From: JAMIFN01 sp964544605
GTDB lineage: Bacteria > Pseudomonadota > Gammaproteobacteria > Burkholderiales > Burkholderiaceae_C
DNA length: 64,000 bases
NCBI GenBank assembly: GCA_964544605.1
Contig: CAZJBX010000009.1
Coordinates: 9,988 to 73,987 of the forward strand
Reading direction: 5' to 3'
How positions within the stretch are numbered: position 1 is the first letter of the stretch; each line of letters starts with the position of its first letter. The translations under genes were made by a program, and so were the position numbers. The notes below the pieces were generated by a model, which worked only from the letters and a program-made list of their open reading frames with translations, was not told the origin of the DNA and did no database searches. This document shows, piece by piece, positions 35,222 through 43,624 of this stretch.

Positions 35222-36691
35222 TTATGCCATTTTGTCGCGCAGCATTTGCGTGAAGACGGCGGGGTTGCCCTGGCCTTTGCTGGCCTTCATGGCTTGGCCG
35301 ACCATGGCGTTCAGGGCCTTGTCTTTGCCGCCTTTGAATTCCTCCACCATTTTTGGGTTGGCGGCGATGATGCCGTCGATGATTTTTTCGAGTGCGCCCG
35401 TGTCTTGAATTTGGCGCAGGCCTTTGGCGTCAATGATTTTTTCCACATCGGCCTGGCCACCTTCCCACAGCACATCCAGCACTTGTTTGCCGGCGTTGTT
35501 GCTGATGTCGCCTTTGGCGATGAGGGCAATCATTTGCCCCAGGGCTTCGGGCGGCACGGGGCAGGCGGTGATGTCGGCTTCAAGTGCATTCAGGCGTTTG
35601 GCGATGTCGCCCATGACCCAGTTGGCCGCCAGTTTGCCTTGGCCTGAGGCTTGGGCCGCCGCTTCAAAGTAGGCGGCGTTGGCGGGGCTGGATGTGAGGG
35701 TGACGGCATCGTATTCGGGCAGCTCGTAGTCGGCCATCAGGCGCTCGACCAACTGGCGCGGCAGCTCAGGCATTTGCGCCTGCACTTCTTGCACCCAACT
35801 GCGCTCAATGATGAGGGGGGGCAGGTCGGGGCTGGGGAAGTAGCGGTAGTCGGCGGCGTCCTCTTTTTCGCGCATGGCGCGGGTTTCGCCCGTGTCGGGG
35901 TCAAACAAAACGGTCGCTTGTTTGAAGCTGAGGCCGTCCTCAATTTGCTCGATTTGCCAGCGCACCTCGTAGTCGATGGCCTGCTGCATGTGGCGGAAGC
36001 TGTTGAGGTTTTTGATTTCACGGCGCGTGCCCAAGGGCTGACCAGGGCGGCGCACCGAGACATTGGCATCGCAGCGGAAGGAGCCTTCTTGCATATTGCC
36101 GTCGCAGATGCCAATCCAGGTGACGATTTTGTGCAGCTCTTTGGCATAGGCCACGGCCTCGGCGCTGGAGCGCATATCGGGCTCGGTGACGATTTCCAGC
36201 AGCGGCATACCGGCGCGGTTGAGGTCGATGCCGCTCATGCCGTCAAAGTCTTCGTGCAGGCTTTTGCCCGCGTCTTCCTCAAGGTGGGCGCGCACCAAAC
36301 GCACGGTTTTCTTCACGCGCTCTTTGGCCTTGCCTTCTTCCACAAAAAAGGAGACTTTGCCGCCGATGACGACGGGGTGCTCAAACTGGCTGGTTTGAAA
36401 GCCGCTGGGCAGGTCAGGGTAGAAGTAGTGTTTGCGGTCAAAGATGCTGCGCTCGGCCACTTCAGAGCCAACGGCCAGGCCAAACTGAATGGCGCGCTCG
36501 ACGGCTGCGCGGTTCATCACGGGCAGGGTGCCGGGCAGGGCCAAATCGCCTGCGCTGGCTTGGCTGTTGGGCGCAGCGCCAAAGGCGGTGGGGCTGCGGC
36601 TGAAGATTTTGCTGTGGGTGGCCAGTTGGGCATGGGTTTCAAAGCCGATGACGACTTCATAGCCTTGAATGAGTTGGGGGCTGCTGCTCAT
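35222..36691 (-). CDS. gatB: Asp/Glu-tRNA amidotransferase subunit B, channel lysine missing
   Basis: The 489-residue kinase/transamidase subunit of GatCAB, which binds the misacylated tRNA, phosphorylates the side chain and amidates it with ammonia. Landmarks: YEVVIGFETHAQLATHSKIF (metal-binding Glu and His), SIFDRKHYFYPDLP, VRAHLEEDAGKSLHEDF, IDLNRAGMPLLEIVTEPDM, MQEGSFRCDANVSVR and DYRYFPSPDLPP; the YqeY-like tail ends with MKASKGQGNPAVFTQMLRDK. Where the family has P-K-[GA]-Y-Q the sequence is PSGFQTSQ: Ser96 replaces the lysine that, in the Staphylococcus aureus structure as I recall it (Lys88), lines the ammonia channel. The kinase site looks intact. ATG 36691 has AAGAG. The gene lies 17 bases after gatA. 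Confidence 0.95.
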   Translation of the reverse strand: MSSSPQLIQGYEVVIGFETHAQLATHSKIFSRSPTAFGAAPNSQASAGDLALPGTLPVMNRAAVERAIQFGLAVGSEVAERSIFDRKHYFYPDLPSGFQTSQFEHPVVIGGKVSFFVEEGKAKERVKKTVRLVRAHLEEDAGKSLHEDFDGMSGIDLNRAGMPLLEIVTEPDMRSSAEAVAYAKELHKIVTWIGICDGNMQEGSFRCDANVSVRRPGQPLGTRREIKNLNSFRHMQQAIDYEVRWQIEQIEDGLSFKQATVLFDPDTGETRAMREKEDAADYRYFPSPDLPPLIIERSWVQEVQAQMPELPRQLVERLMADYELPEYDAVTLTSSPANAAYFEAAAQASGQGKLAANWVMGDIAKRLNALEADITACPVPPEALGQMIALIAKGDISNNAGKQVLDVLWEGGQADVEKIIDAKGLRQIQDTGALEKIIDGIIAANPKMVEEFKGGKDKALNAMVGQAMKASKGQGNPAVFTQMLRDKMA

Positions 36692-36708
36692 GGGGGTATC
36701 TCTTGGGG

Positions 36709-38172
36709 TTAGTTGGCTTGGTAGCAGGCGGGGCTGGGGCGGCTGCTGGTGTTGGCGGCCTCAAACTGGGCTGCAATTTGCAGCAAGCGGGCTTCGCCAA
36801 AGTAGGGGCCGACCAGTTGCAGGCCCACGGGCAGGCCATCGGCCAAGCCAATCGGCAGGCTGAGGGCGGGTAGGCCAGCCAAGGCGGCGGCGGCGGTGTA
36901 GCGGTTGGCGGCAATGGCGCTGCTGGCTTGACCCACGGCGGGCGCAGGGCCAGCGGCCACAGGCAGCGCAATGGCGGCGCAGCCGGCCAGCGCAGTGTGC
37001 AGCTCTTGCGCCATCAGGCGGCGCACTTTTTGCGCTTGGAAGTAGTGGCTTTGGATGTGGGCTTCGGCCAGCACATGGTTGCCCAAAATGAGGAATTGCT
37101 GCAGCAAATCGCCAAAGCCCTCGCTGCGCGATTGGGTGTAGAGGGCATCGAGCTTGCTGGCATCGGCGCTGCGGTGGCCAAAGCGCACGCCGTCGTAGCG
37201 GGCCATATTGCTGGTGGCCTCGGCTGCGCCCAGCAATTCAAAGCAGGTGGCGGCGAGTTCGCTTTGCGGCAGCTCAATCGGCAGCAGTTCAGCGCCCAGG
37301 CTTTGCAATTGCGCCAAGGCTGCTTCAGTCGCTTGCGCTGTAGCGGGGGCCAAATCAGCCAGCACAGCGGCGCTGGGGCGGGCGATTTTCAGCCCAGCCA
37401 AGCCCGTGCCCAAGTCGCGGGCAAAGTCCTCGGCGGGGGCATCCAAGCTGGTGGCATCGCGGGCGCAGTCTGGCCCGGCCAAATGCTGCAAAAGCAAGGC
37501 GGCATCGGCGGCGCTGCGGCTGAGGGTGGCCACTTGCTCGCAAGAGGAAACCAAGGCCGCAATACCAAAGCGGCTGACGCGGCCATAGCTGGGCCTGAGC
37601 GCCAGCACGCCTTGGTGGGCGGCCGCTTGCAGCAGGCTGCCGCCAGCATCCACACCCACCGCAGCGGGGGCCAAGCCTGCGGCCACGGCCACGGCGGCGC
37701 CACTGGCGGCACCACCGGGCAGGCGCTGGGCGTCAAAGGCGTTTTGCACCGTGGCGCTGGCGCAATTGCCGCCTTGGGCATTGAGGCCGAATTCGTCCAA
37801 ATTCAATTTGCCCAAAGTGACAGTGCCTTGGGCGCTAAGGGCCTCAATCGCCGCCGCATCAAAGGGCGAGCGATAGCCCGCCAGCATTTTGCTGCCTGCG
37901 CTGGTTTCAAAGTGTGCGCTTACTAGGTTGTCTTGGTAGGCCAGCGGCAGGCCCAGCAGCGGCGCGGCTTCACCGGCGCTCAGGCGGGCATCGGCGGCTT
38001 GCGCTTGGGCCAGTGTGGTGGCGGCGTTTTGCGCGGCAAATGCGCCCAGCTCAGGGTGGGCGGCGGCGCGATCCAAATAATGCTGCGCCAAGGCGCTGGC
38101 GGAAGTGCTTTTGTTTTGCAAAAGGGCGGCTTGCTGCTGCAAGCTCAAGTGGTGTAGGGCGGGGCTGCTCAT
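36709..38172 (-). CDS. gatA: Amidotransferase subunit A with a disabled amidase active site
   Basis: 487 residues, normal GatA length, in the canonical gatC-A-B order. GatA is the glutaminase subunit and uses a Ser-cisSer-Lys triad. Here the lysine of the usual [AH]-K-D motif is Gln80 (LPLAYQDN; codon CAA at 37935-37933). The amidase signature G-G-S-S-G-G-S reads GGAASGAA (Ala155-Ala156 at 37710-37705), so the cis-serine is gone. The acyl-enzyme serine is kept (GVDAGGS, Ser179) but its surroundings differ from DTGGSIRQPA. The conserved arginine of the glutamine pocket (KRRI region) is QQFL (358-361), and the late aspartate is Asn423. The fold-defining segments (TSAGSKMLAGYRSPFDA, PSYGRVSRFGIAALVSS, ARYDGVRFGHRSAD) remain. 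Start ATG 38172. I infer a structural subunit without glutaminase activity. Confidence 0.93.
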   Translation of the reverse strand: MSSPALHHLSLQQQAALLQNKSTSASALAQHYLDRAAAHPELGAFAAQNAATTLAQAQAADARLSAGEAAPLLGLPLAYQDNLVSAHFETSAGSKMLAGYRSPFDAAAIEALSAQGTVTLGKLNLDEFGLNAQGGNCASATVQNAFDAQRLPGGAASGAAVAVAAGLAPAAVGVDAGGSLLQAAAHQGVLALRPSYGRVSRFGIAALVSSCEQVATLSRSAADAALLLQHLAGPDCARDATSLDAPAEDFARDLGTGLAGLKIARPSAAVLADLAPATAQATEAALAQLQSLGAELLPIELPQSELAATCFELLGAAEATSNMARYDGVRFGHRSADASKLDALYTQSRSEGFGDLLQQFLILGNHVLAEAHIQSHYFQAQKVRRLMAQELHTALAGCAAIALPVAAGPAPAVGQASSAIAANRYTAAAALAGLPALSLPIGLADGLPVGLQLVGPYFGEARLLQIAAQFEAANTSSRPSPACYQAN

Positions 38173-38229
38173 GGGGTGGGGCTCAAAAAGATGGGGGCAA
38201 TGCAAAGGGGCGCAAAAGGGGCGCGGCGC

Positions 38230-38541
38230 TTATTCAATGACGCGGGGCACCAAAAACAGGCCGTCTTGCGCGGCGGGGGCGTTTTGCATCAGGCGCTCGC
38301 GGTCGATGTCGGTTTGCGCCACATCGGCGTGCAGACCCAAGCGGCCCTCTTGCAAATCGGGGCTGGGGCGGGTCAAGGGGGCAATGCCTTCGGTATTTGT
38401 CGCCAGCAGGTTTTGCGCGGCTTGCAAGCTGCCTTGCAGGGCGCTGAGTGCGGTTTGGGCTTGGGCCTCGCTCAAGCGGAGATGGGCCAATTTGGCGCAG
38501 TGCAAAACCTGCGCGAGTTCAATGGGGGCTTGCTGGGACAT
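38230..38541 (-). CDS. gatC: Amidotransferase subunit C
   Basis: The 103-residue small subunit that wraps GatA and GatB together. The N-terminal helix pair (VLHCAKLAHLRLSEAQAQTA) and the C-terminal AQDGLFLVPRVIE are characteristic. ATG 38541 has AGAGG upstream; nine codons of an in-frame extension are rejected. It is the first gene of gatCAB, 57 bases before gatA, and is divergent from mreB, the standard Burkholderiales arrangement. Confidence 0.92.
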   Translation of the reverse strand: MSQQAPIELAQVLHCAKLAHLRLSEAQAQTALSALQGSLQAAQNLLATNTEGIAPLTRPSPDLQEGRLGLHADVAQTDIDRERLMQNAPAAQDGLFLVPRVIE

Positions 38542-38878
38542 AAGGGCCTCTTGAGGGCTGAAGGCCAAGCCGAGCCGAATGCGGCTGTGCGCTTGGCTTG
38601 AAAAGGTGAGAAAGGGGCCAATAAGCCATGTAAAACAAGGGCTTAGACCACTGTCTGTAGAAATAAGTAAGGTATGATTCTATCTTTAGAAATGGGCCCG
38701 AGAAACAGACCGTTTTGGCTTTGTGGATGGGGCCTCATTTTTGCTCTTTTGCCCCCCTTGTTTGGGCTGAGGGCCGGCCAAGCCCCTTCTCTCAGCCTTG
38801 CTTTTGCCTTGCGTGCTTTTTGTGGTTCTGTGCAAAAAGGCGCCGGGCTTTAGTCTTTTTCAGATTGCGATTTGCACC
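38542..38878. promoter_or_regulatory. Divergent regulatory region between gatC and mreB
   Basis: 337 bases without a gene. The part 38625-38690 is clearly richer in A and T than its surroundings and should contain the promoters of both operons. A TATGAT at 38673-38678 could be a -10 box for mreB but has no convincing -35 partner, and a poly-pyrimidine stretch lies at 38735-38765. I see no hairpin or operator I would name. Confidence 0.4.
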
Positions 38879-39919
38879 ATGCGTTTCTTTACCCGCTATT
38901 TCTCTAGCGATTTGGCCATTGACCTCGGCACGGCCAACACCCTGATTTTCGTGCGCGACAAAGGCATTGCGCTCGACGAGCCTTCTGTTGTGGCTATCCA
39001 CCACGACGGCGGCCCCCAAGGCAAAAAATCCATCAAGGCCGTGGGCCAAGAGGCCAAGGCCATGCTGGGCAAAGTGCCTGGCAATATGGAAGCCATCCGC
39101 CCCATGAAGGACGGCGTGATTGCGGACTTCGTCATCACCGAGCAGATGATCAAACAGTTCATCAAAATGGTGCACCCCCGCAGCATGTTCAAGCCCAACC
39201 CCCGCATCATTGTGTGCGTGCCCTGCGGCTCCACACAGGTTGAAAAACGCGCCATCCGCGATGCCGCTTTGGGCGCGGGTGCCAGCCAAGTGTTTTTGAT
39301 TGAGGAGCCGATGGCCGCAGCCTTGGGTGCGGGCCTGCCTGTGTCTGAGGCTTCTGGCTCGATGGTGGTGGATATCGGCGGCGGCACAACTGAGGTCGGC
39401 GTGATTTCCCTCGGCGGCATGGTTTACAAAGGCTCTGTGCGCGTGGGCGGCGACAACTTCGACGAGGCCATCACCCACTACATCCGCCGCAACTACGGCA
39501 TGTTGATTGGCGAGCAAACGGCTGAGGCCATCAAAAAACAAATCGGCTCCGCCTTCCCTGGCTCTGAAGTGAAAGAGATGGAAGTCAAAGGCCGCAATTT
39601 GAGCGAAGGTGTGCCCCGCAGCTTCACCATCAGCAGCAATGAGGTGCTAGAAGCCCTGACCGACCCGCTGAACCAAATCGTTTCTGCCGTGAAAACGGGC
39701 TTGGAGCAAACCCCGCCTGAGCTGGGCGCAGACATTGCCGAGCGCGGCATGATGCTGACGGGCGGCGGCGCTTTGCTGCACGATTTGGACCGCCTGCTGT
39801 GCGAAGAAACGGGCCTACCCGTGCTGGTGGCCGAAGACCCCCTGACCTGCGTGGTGCGCGGCTGCGGCATTGCCCTAGAGCGCATGGACACGCTGGGGTC
39901 CATCTTCACCAACGACTGA
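38879..39919 (+). CDS. mreB: Rod-shape-determining actin homologue MreB
   Basis: The 346-residue bacterial actin that organises lateral wall synthesis. The N-terminal amphipathic MRFFTRYFSSDLAIDLGTAN carries the phosphate-1 motif; VVAI, VCVPCGSTQVEKRAIRDAAL, FLIEEPMAAALGAGLPV, MVVDIGGGTTEVGVISLGG (phosphate-2) and MMLTGGGALLHDLDRLL (adenosine motif) follow. ATG 38879 is chosen because the amphipathic membrane helix must start there; the in-frame extension to 38798 is in the promoter region. A terminator hairpin separates it from mreC. Confidence 0.97.
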   Translation: MRFFTRYFSSDLAIDLGTANTLIFVRDKGIALDEPSVVAIHHDGGPQGKKSIKAVGQEAKAMLGKVPGNMEAIRPMKDGVIADFVITEQMIKQFIKMVHPRSMFKPNPRIIVCVPCGSTQVEKRAIRDAALGAGASQVFLIEEPMAAALGAGLPVSEASGSMVVDIGGGTTEVGVISLGGMVYKGSVRVGGDNFDEAITHYIRRNYGMLIGEQTAEAIKKQIGSAFPGSEVKEMEVKGRNLSEGVPRSFTISSNEVLEALTDPLNQIVSAVKTGLEQTPPELGADIAERGMMLTGGGALLHDLDRLLCEETGLPVLVAEDPLTCVVRGCGIALERMDTLGSIFTND

Positions 39920-39931
39920 TAGGGAAGCACA

Positions 39932-39958
39932 TGGGGAGCACAGTCTCCCCAGTTTTTT
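39932..39958 (+). terminator. Intrinsic terminator between mreB and mreC
   Basis: TGGGGAG-CACAGT-CTCCCCA, a seven-base perfect stem, followed by GTTTTTT. It lies 12 bases after the mreB stop and 7 bases before the mreC start. Partial read-through would give more MreB than MreCD and PBP2. Confidence 0.82.
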
Positions 39959-39965
39959 GTGATTT

Positions 39966-40922
39966 ATGGCCCGCCACACCATTGACCGCCGTGCGCCGCC
40001 CCTGTTTCGACACGGGCCGAGTTTGCGCAGTCGTTGGCTGAGCTTTGCCATTTTTTCGGTGCTGATGATGCTGGCCGACCACCACTGGCATTGGGCCCAG
40101 CCCGTGCGCACGGCCCTGAGTGTGGCCATGGCCCCGGTGCAGGCTTTGGTGCGCAGCCCAGTTGAGGGCGCGCGCCATTTGCAGCAATATTTCGCTGATT
40201 TAAAGCTGGCGCAAAGCCAAGCGGCCCGTGCTGAAAAAGAACTCGCTAGCCTGGCCGCGCAACGCGCCGAGCTGATGCAATTGCGCCGCGAAACCGCCGA
40301 CCTGCGGCAGTTGCTGGATTTGCAGCAGCAGCGCTTTGGCCAAGGCTTGGGCGCTGAAGTGGTGCTGACTGCGCCCGACCCCTATAGCCGCAAAGTCATC
40401 ATTGATAAAGGCAGCCAGCATGGGGTGCAATTGGGCTCGCCCGTGCTCGATGCTTTTGGTGTGCTGGGGCAGGTGACGCAGTTGTATTTGCGCTCGGCGG
40501 AAGTGAGCTTGCTGATTGGCCAAGGCTTTACCGTGCCCGTGCGCAACCAACGCACTGGCGAGTTGAGCGTGGCCTATGGCGTGCCCCATGCGGCCTTGGG
40601 CCAGTTGGAGCTGCGCTATTTGCCCAGCACGGCTGATGTGAAAGTGGGCGATGTGCTCACCACCAGCGGGCTTGATGGCGTCTATCCGCCTGCGCTGACG
40701 GTGGCCACCATCGACAGCGTGGACCGCCGCAGCGACACCACTTTTGTGAAGGTGTTTGCCCAGCCTGTGGGCCAGATGTCGGCCAAATATGTTTTGGTGG
40801 TGCAGCCCTTGGGCCTGCACGATTTGGAGCCTGAAGCCCTGGCCTTGGCACAGGGCGCTTTGCGCGGGCAAGCGCCTGCCGCAGAGGGCCAAACGGTGAG
40901 CACACAGGAGGCCGCGCCATGA
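39966..40922 (+). CDS. mreC: Cell-shape protein MreC
   Basis: A 318-residue bitopic inner-membrane protein of the elongasome. A short basic cytoplasmic tail (HTIDRRAPPLFRHGPSLRSR) precedes the membrane helix at about 21-40, a coiled coil at about 75-118 (LAQSQAARAEKELASLAAQR), and a beta-rich periplasmic domain (VVLTAPDPYSRKVIIDKGSQ, GQVTQLYLRSAEVSLLIGQ, VGDVLTTSGLDGVYP). Its stop overlaps mreD by four bases (ATGA), a coupled arrangement. Confidence 0.93.
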   Translation: MARHTIDRRAPPLFRHGPSLRSRWLSFAIFSVLMMLADHHWHWAQPVRTALSVAMAPVQALVRSPVEGARHLQQYFADLKLAQSQAARAEKELASLAAQRAELMQLRRETADLRQLLDLQQQRFGQGLGAEVVLTAPDPYSRKVIIDKGSQHGVQLGSPVLDAFGVLGQVTQLYLRSAEVSLLIGQGFTVPVRNQRTGELSVAYGVPHAALGQLELRYLPSTADVKVGDVLTTSGLDGVYPPALTVATIDSVDRRSDTTFVKVFAQPVGQMSAKYVLVVQPLGLHDLEPEALALAQGALRGQAPAAEGQTVSTQEAAP

Positions 40923-41452
40923 TGATGACCACCGATGATGGGCAAGTGCTTTTGCCCGTATCGCACCGCTTTTTGTGGGGCAGTGTCATTTTGGCCTTGC
41001 TGCTGGAGGCAGGGTTGTTGCAGTTCTCCGGCCCAGCCGGTTTGATGCTGCCCGATGTGCTGCTGCTGGTGCTGCTGTTTTGGGCCTTGTATCAGCCCTA
41101 TCGCGTGGGCGTGATGTGGGCCTTTGTCTTGGGCCTGTGTGTGGATGTGCTGCACTACGGCTTGCTGGGCCAACATGCCCTGACTTATGTGACCATGGTG
41201 GCCCTGATACAAGCGGCGCACCGCCGTTTGGTGCAGTTTCCGGCCCTAGAGCAAGCGCCGCAATTGCTGCCCATTTTCGTCTTGGGTCAGTTTTTGCTGG
41301 TGGCCGTGGGTCTCATCAGCAGTTGGACTTGGCCGGGCTGGTGGGTGCTGGGCAAGCCCGTGTTAGAGGCCCTGCTGTGGCCTGTGGTGGTGTGGGTGCT
41401 GCAAGCGCCGCAGCGCCGCCCGCCCGATGACGATGCCCACCGCCCTTTGTGA
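40919..41452 (+). CDS. mreD: Cell-shape protein MreD
   Basis: A 177-residue polytopic membrane protein with about five helices (for example LLPVSHRFLWGSVILALLLE and PDVLLLVLLFWALYQP, then GVMWAFVLGLCVDVLHYGLL). The central GLCVDVLHYGLLGQHAL motif is typical of MreD. Three ATG codons in a row stand at the start (40919-40927); the first overlaps the mreC stop. mrdA follows after 15 bases. Confidence 0.9.
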   Translation: MMMTTDDGQVLLPVSHRFLWGSVILALLLEAGLLQFSGPAGLMLPDVLLLVLLFWALYQPYRVGVMWAFVLGLCVDVLHYGLLGQHALTYVTMVALIQAAHRRLVQFPALEQAPQLLPIFVLGQFLLVAVGLISSWTWPGWWVLGKPVLEALLWPVVVWVLQAPQRRPPDDDAHRPL

Positions 41453-41467
41453 TGGGAGCTGGGGCGC

Positions 41468-43624
41468 ATGACCGAGCTACACAATTCACAGCAAGAACTC
41501 AGCCGCTTTCAACGCCGTGTGTGGGTGGCGGCGGGGCTGATGCTGCTGCTCTTTTCCTTGGTCTTTGTGCGTTTGGTGCTGCTGCAAGTGGTGCGGCACG
41601 AGGGCTTTGCCCAGCAAGCCGAGCGCAACCGCACGGCAGTGGTGCCCATCGTGCCGCATCGGGGCTGGATTTTGGACCGCAACGGCGTGGTGCTGGCCAG
41701 CAACTACTCGGCCTACACCCTTGAAGTCACGCCCTCTGAGCTGGCGGGTAAAGACTTGGAAGTTTTGATTGAGGAGCTGTCTGAGCTGGTTCACATCAGC
41801 CCCCGTGACATCAACCGCTTTAAAAAACTGCGGGCCGAATCCAAGCGCTTTGAGCCGATTCCGCTGCGTATGCGCCTGAGCGATGAGGAAGTCATGCGCT
41901 TTACTGCGCAGCGTTACCGTTTCCCTGGGGTTGAAGTGCAGGCACGCCTGTTCCGCAGCTATCCCTTGGCAGAAACGGCCAGCCATGTCATTGGCTACAT
42001 TGGCCGCATCAATCAGCAAGAAAAAGACGCCATTGCCGAGATGGAGGCCGAAAAGCGCGCCAACTACCGGGGCACCGACCACATCGGCAAAACGGGCATT
42101 GAGCAAAGCTATGAGGAATTGCTGCACGGCACCACAGGCGCTGAACAAGTGGAAACTTCGGCCGGCGGTCACGCCCTGCGTTTGCTCGGCTCTGTGCCGC
42201 CCAAGGCGGGTGAAACCATCGTTCTCAGCATCGACATCAAACTGCAAAAACTGGTGGAAGACATGTTTGGCGACCGCCGTGGCGCACTGGTGGCGATTGA
42301 GCCGAACACAGGCGAGGTGTTGGCCTTTGTCAGTAAACCCACTTACGACCCCAATTTGTTTGTGGACGGCATCGATGTGGAAAACTGGCGTGCCCTCAAT
42401 GAATCCCTCAACCGCCCCCTCATCAACCGTGCCCTGCGCGGCGTTTATCCGCCTGGCTCCACCTACAAGCCCTTTATGGCCTTGGCCGCTGTGCAACTGG
42501 GCTACCGCACACCCAGCACAGTGGTGAATGACCCTGGCTACTGGATGCTGGGCAAGCACCGCTTCCGTGGGCATGGCGTGGGCCGTGTCGATATGCGCCG
42601 CAGCATCGTCAAATCCAGCAATGTGTATTACTACTCCTTGGCCCATCAAATGGGAGTGGAGGCCATGCACGACTTCATGGCCCCCTTGGGCTTTGGGCAA
42701 AAAACGGGCATCGATTTGCAGGGCGAATCCACCGGCGTGTTGCCCAATCAGGCTTGGAAGCGCAAGCGCTTTGGCAGCGATAAAAACCCCCGCCGTGGCG
42801 ACTGGGTGGCGGGTGAAACCATCTCGCTGGGCATCGGCCAAGGCTATAACAACTTCACCATCTTGCAGTTGGCCCATGCCACGGGCACCTTGGTCAATGG
42901 CGGCATCAGCCGCACACCCTATTTGGCCCAAGGCACGCAAGACATGGCCACGGGCGAGCGCCGCCCATTTGCCCGTACGCCTGCCAAAACAATGGGCTAT
43001 CGGGCCGATTACCTTGAGGCCATCAAAGAGGCCATGGTCGGCGTGACGACCGAGGGCACGGGGCGGCGCGCCTTCTCAGGGGCCAAATACCGCAGCGGCG
43101 GCAAAACGGGCACGGCCCAAGCCGTGACGGTGGGGCAAAAAGAGCGCTACAACGCCGCCAAACTGGCCGAGCACCAGCGCGACCACGCCCTCTACATCGC
43201 CTTTGCGCCCGCTGAGCACCCCACCATTGCGCTGGCCGTCATTGTGGAAAACGCAGGCTTTGGCGGCGACCAAGCCGCGCCCATTGCCCGCCGCGCTATG
43301 GACTACTGGGTGCTGGGCCACTACCCCAGCGAGCAGGACATGCAGCTCATCCGCTACGGCAAAGCTGGCCCGCCTGTGGGCCAGCCGCGCATTGCCGCAG
43401 AAGTGCCCTTGGTGCCACACCAAAAAACCTTGGTGCTGACCGAAGAAGGCCGCTTGGCCGAAAGCGAAATCACCCCCGCACCGCCTGAAATTGAAGCCCT
43501 GCCCGATGCCAGGCTTGAGCGCGAAGACGACGAAGCCGCAGCCGCTGGAGCACCGCCCGCCGCCTCACCCACGGCGGCTGCTGCGAGTGCAGCGGCCCCA
43601 GCCCGCGCCCATGCCGCACCCTGA
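41468..43624 (+). CDS. mrdA: Penicillin-binding protein 2 (MrdA)
   Basis: A 718-residue transpeptidase of the elongasome. One N-terminal membrane helix (about residues 19-40) is followed by the pedestal domain (RTAVVPIVPHRGWILDRNGV) and the transpeptidase domain, with the active-site S-x-x-K in GVYPPGSTYKPFMALAAVQ, S-x-N in VKSSNVYYYSLAHQMG and K-T-G in SGGKTGTAQAVTVG. After about residue 640 there is a low-complexity tail rich in Ala, Pro and Glu. In most proteobacteria rodA follows mrdA; here an FAD oxidoreductase gene does, overlapping its last 14 bases. Confidence 0.96.
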   Translation: MTELHNSQQELSRFQRRVWVAAGLMLLLFSLVFVRLVLLQVVRHEGFAQQAERNRTAVVPIVPHRGWILDRNGVVLASNYSAYTLEVTPSELAGKDLEVLIEELSELVHISPRDINRFKKLRAESKRFEPIPLRMRLSDEEVMRFTAQRYRFPGVEVQARLFRSYPLAETASHVIGYIGRINQQEKDAIAEMEAEKRANYRGTDHIGKTGIEQSYEELLHGTTGAEQVETSAGGHALRLLGSVPPKAGETIVLSIDIKLQKLVEDMFGDRRGALVAIEPNTGEVLAFVSKPTYDPNLFVDGIDVENWRALNESLNRPLINRALRGVYPPGSTYKPFMALAAVQLGYRTPSTVVNDPGYWMLGKHRFRGHGVGRVDMRRSIVKSSNVYYYSLAHQMGVEAMHDFMAPLGFGQKTGIDLQGESTGVLPNQAWKRKRFGSDKNPRRGDWVAGETISLGIGQGYNNFTILQLAHATGTLVNGGISRTPYLAQGTQDMATGERRPFARTPAKTMGYRADYLEAIKEAMVGVTTEGTGRRAFSGAKYRSGGKTGTAQAVTVGQKERYNAAKLAEHQRDHALYIAFAPAEHPTIALAVIVENAGFGGDQAAPIARRAMDYWVLGHYPSEQDMQLIRYGKAGPPVGQPRIAAEVPLVPHQKTLVLTEEGRLAESEITPAPPEIEALPDARLEREDDEAAAAGAPPAASPTAAAASAAAPARAHAAP

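Noticed and set aside
36928..37926. Open frame of 332 codons on the plus strand over gatA
   Set aside because: I considered whether gatA's odd residues meant that this strand was the real gene. GatA fold segments, length and gatCAB order are preserved on the minus strand, and this frame has no domain.
41486..42940. Open frame of 484 codons on the minus strand inside mrdA
   Set aside because: It lies antisense to the conserved PBP2 coding sequence and its translation has no recognisable domain; GC-rich codon use leaves few stops on the opposite strand.
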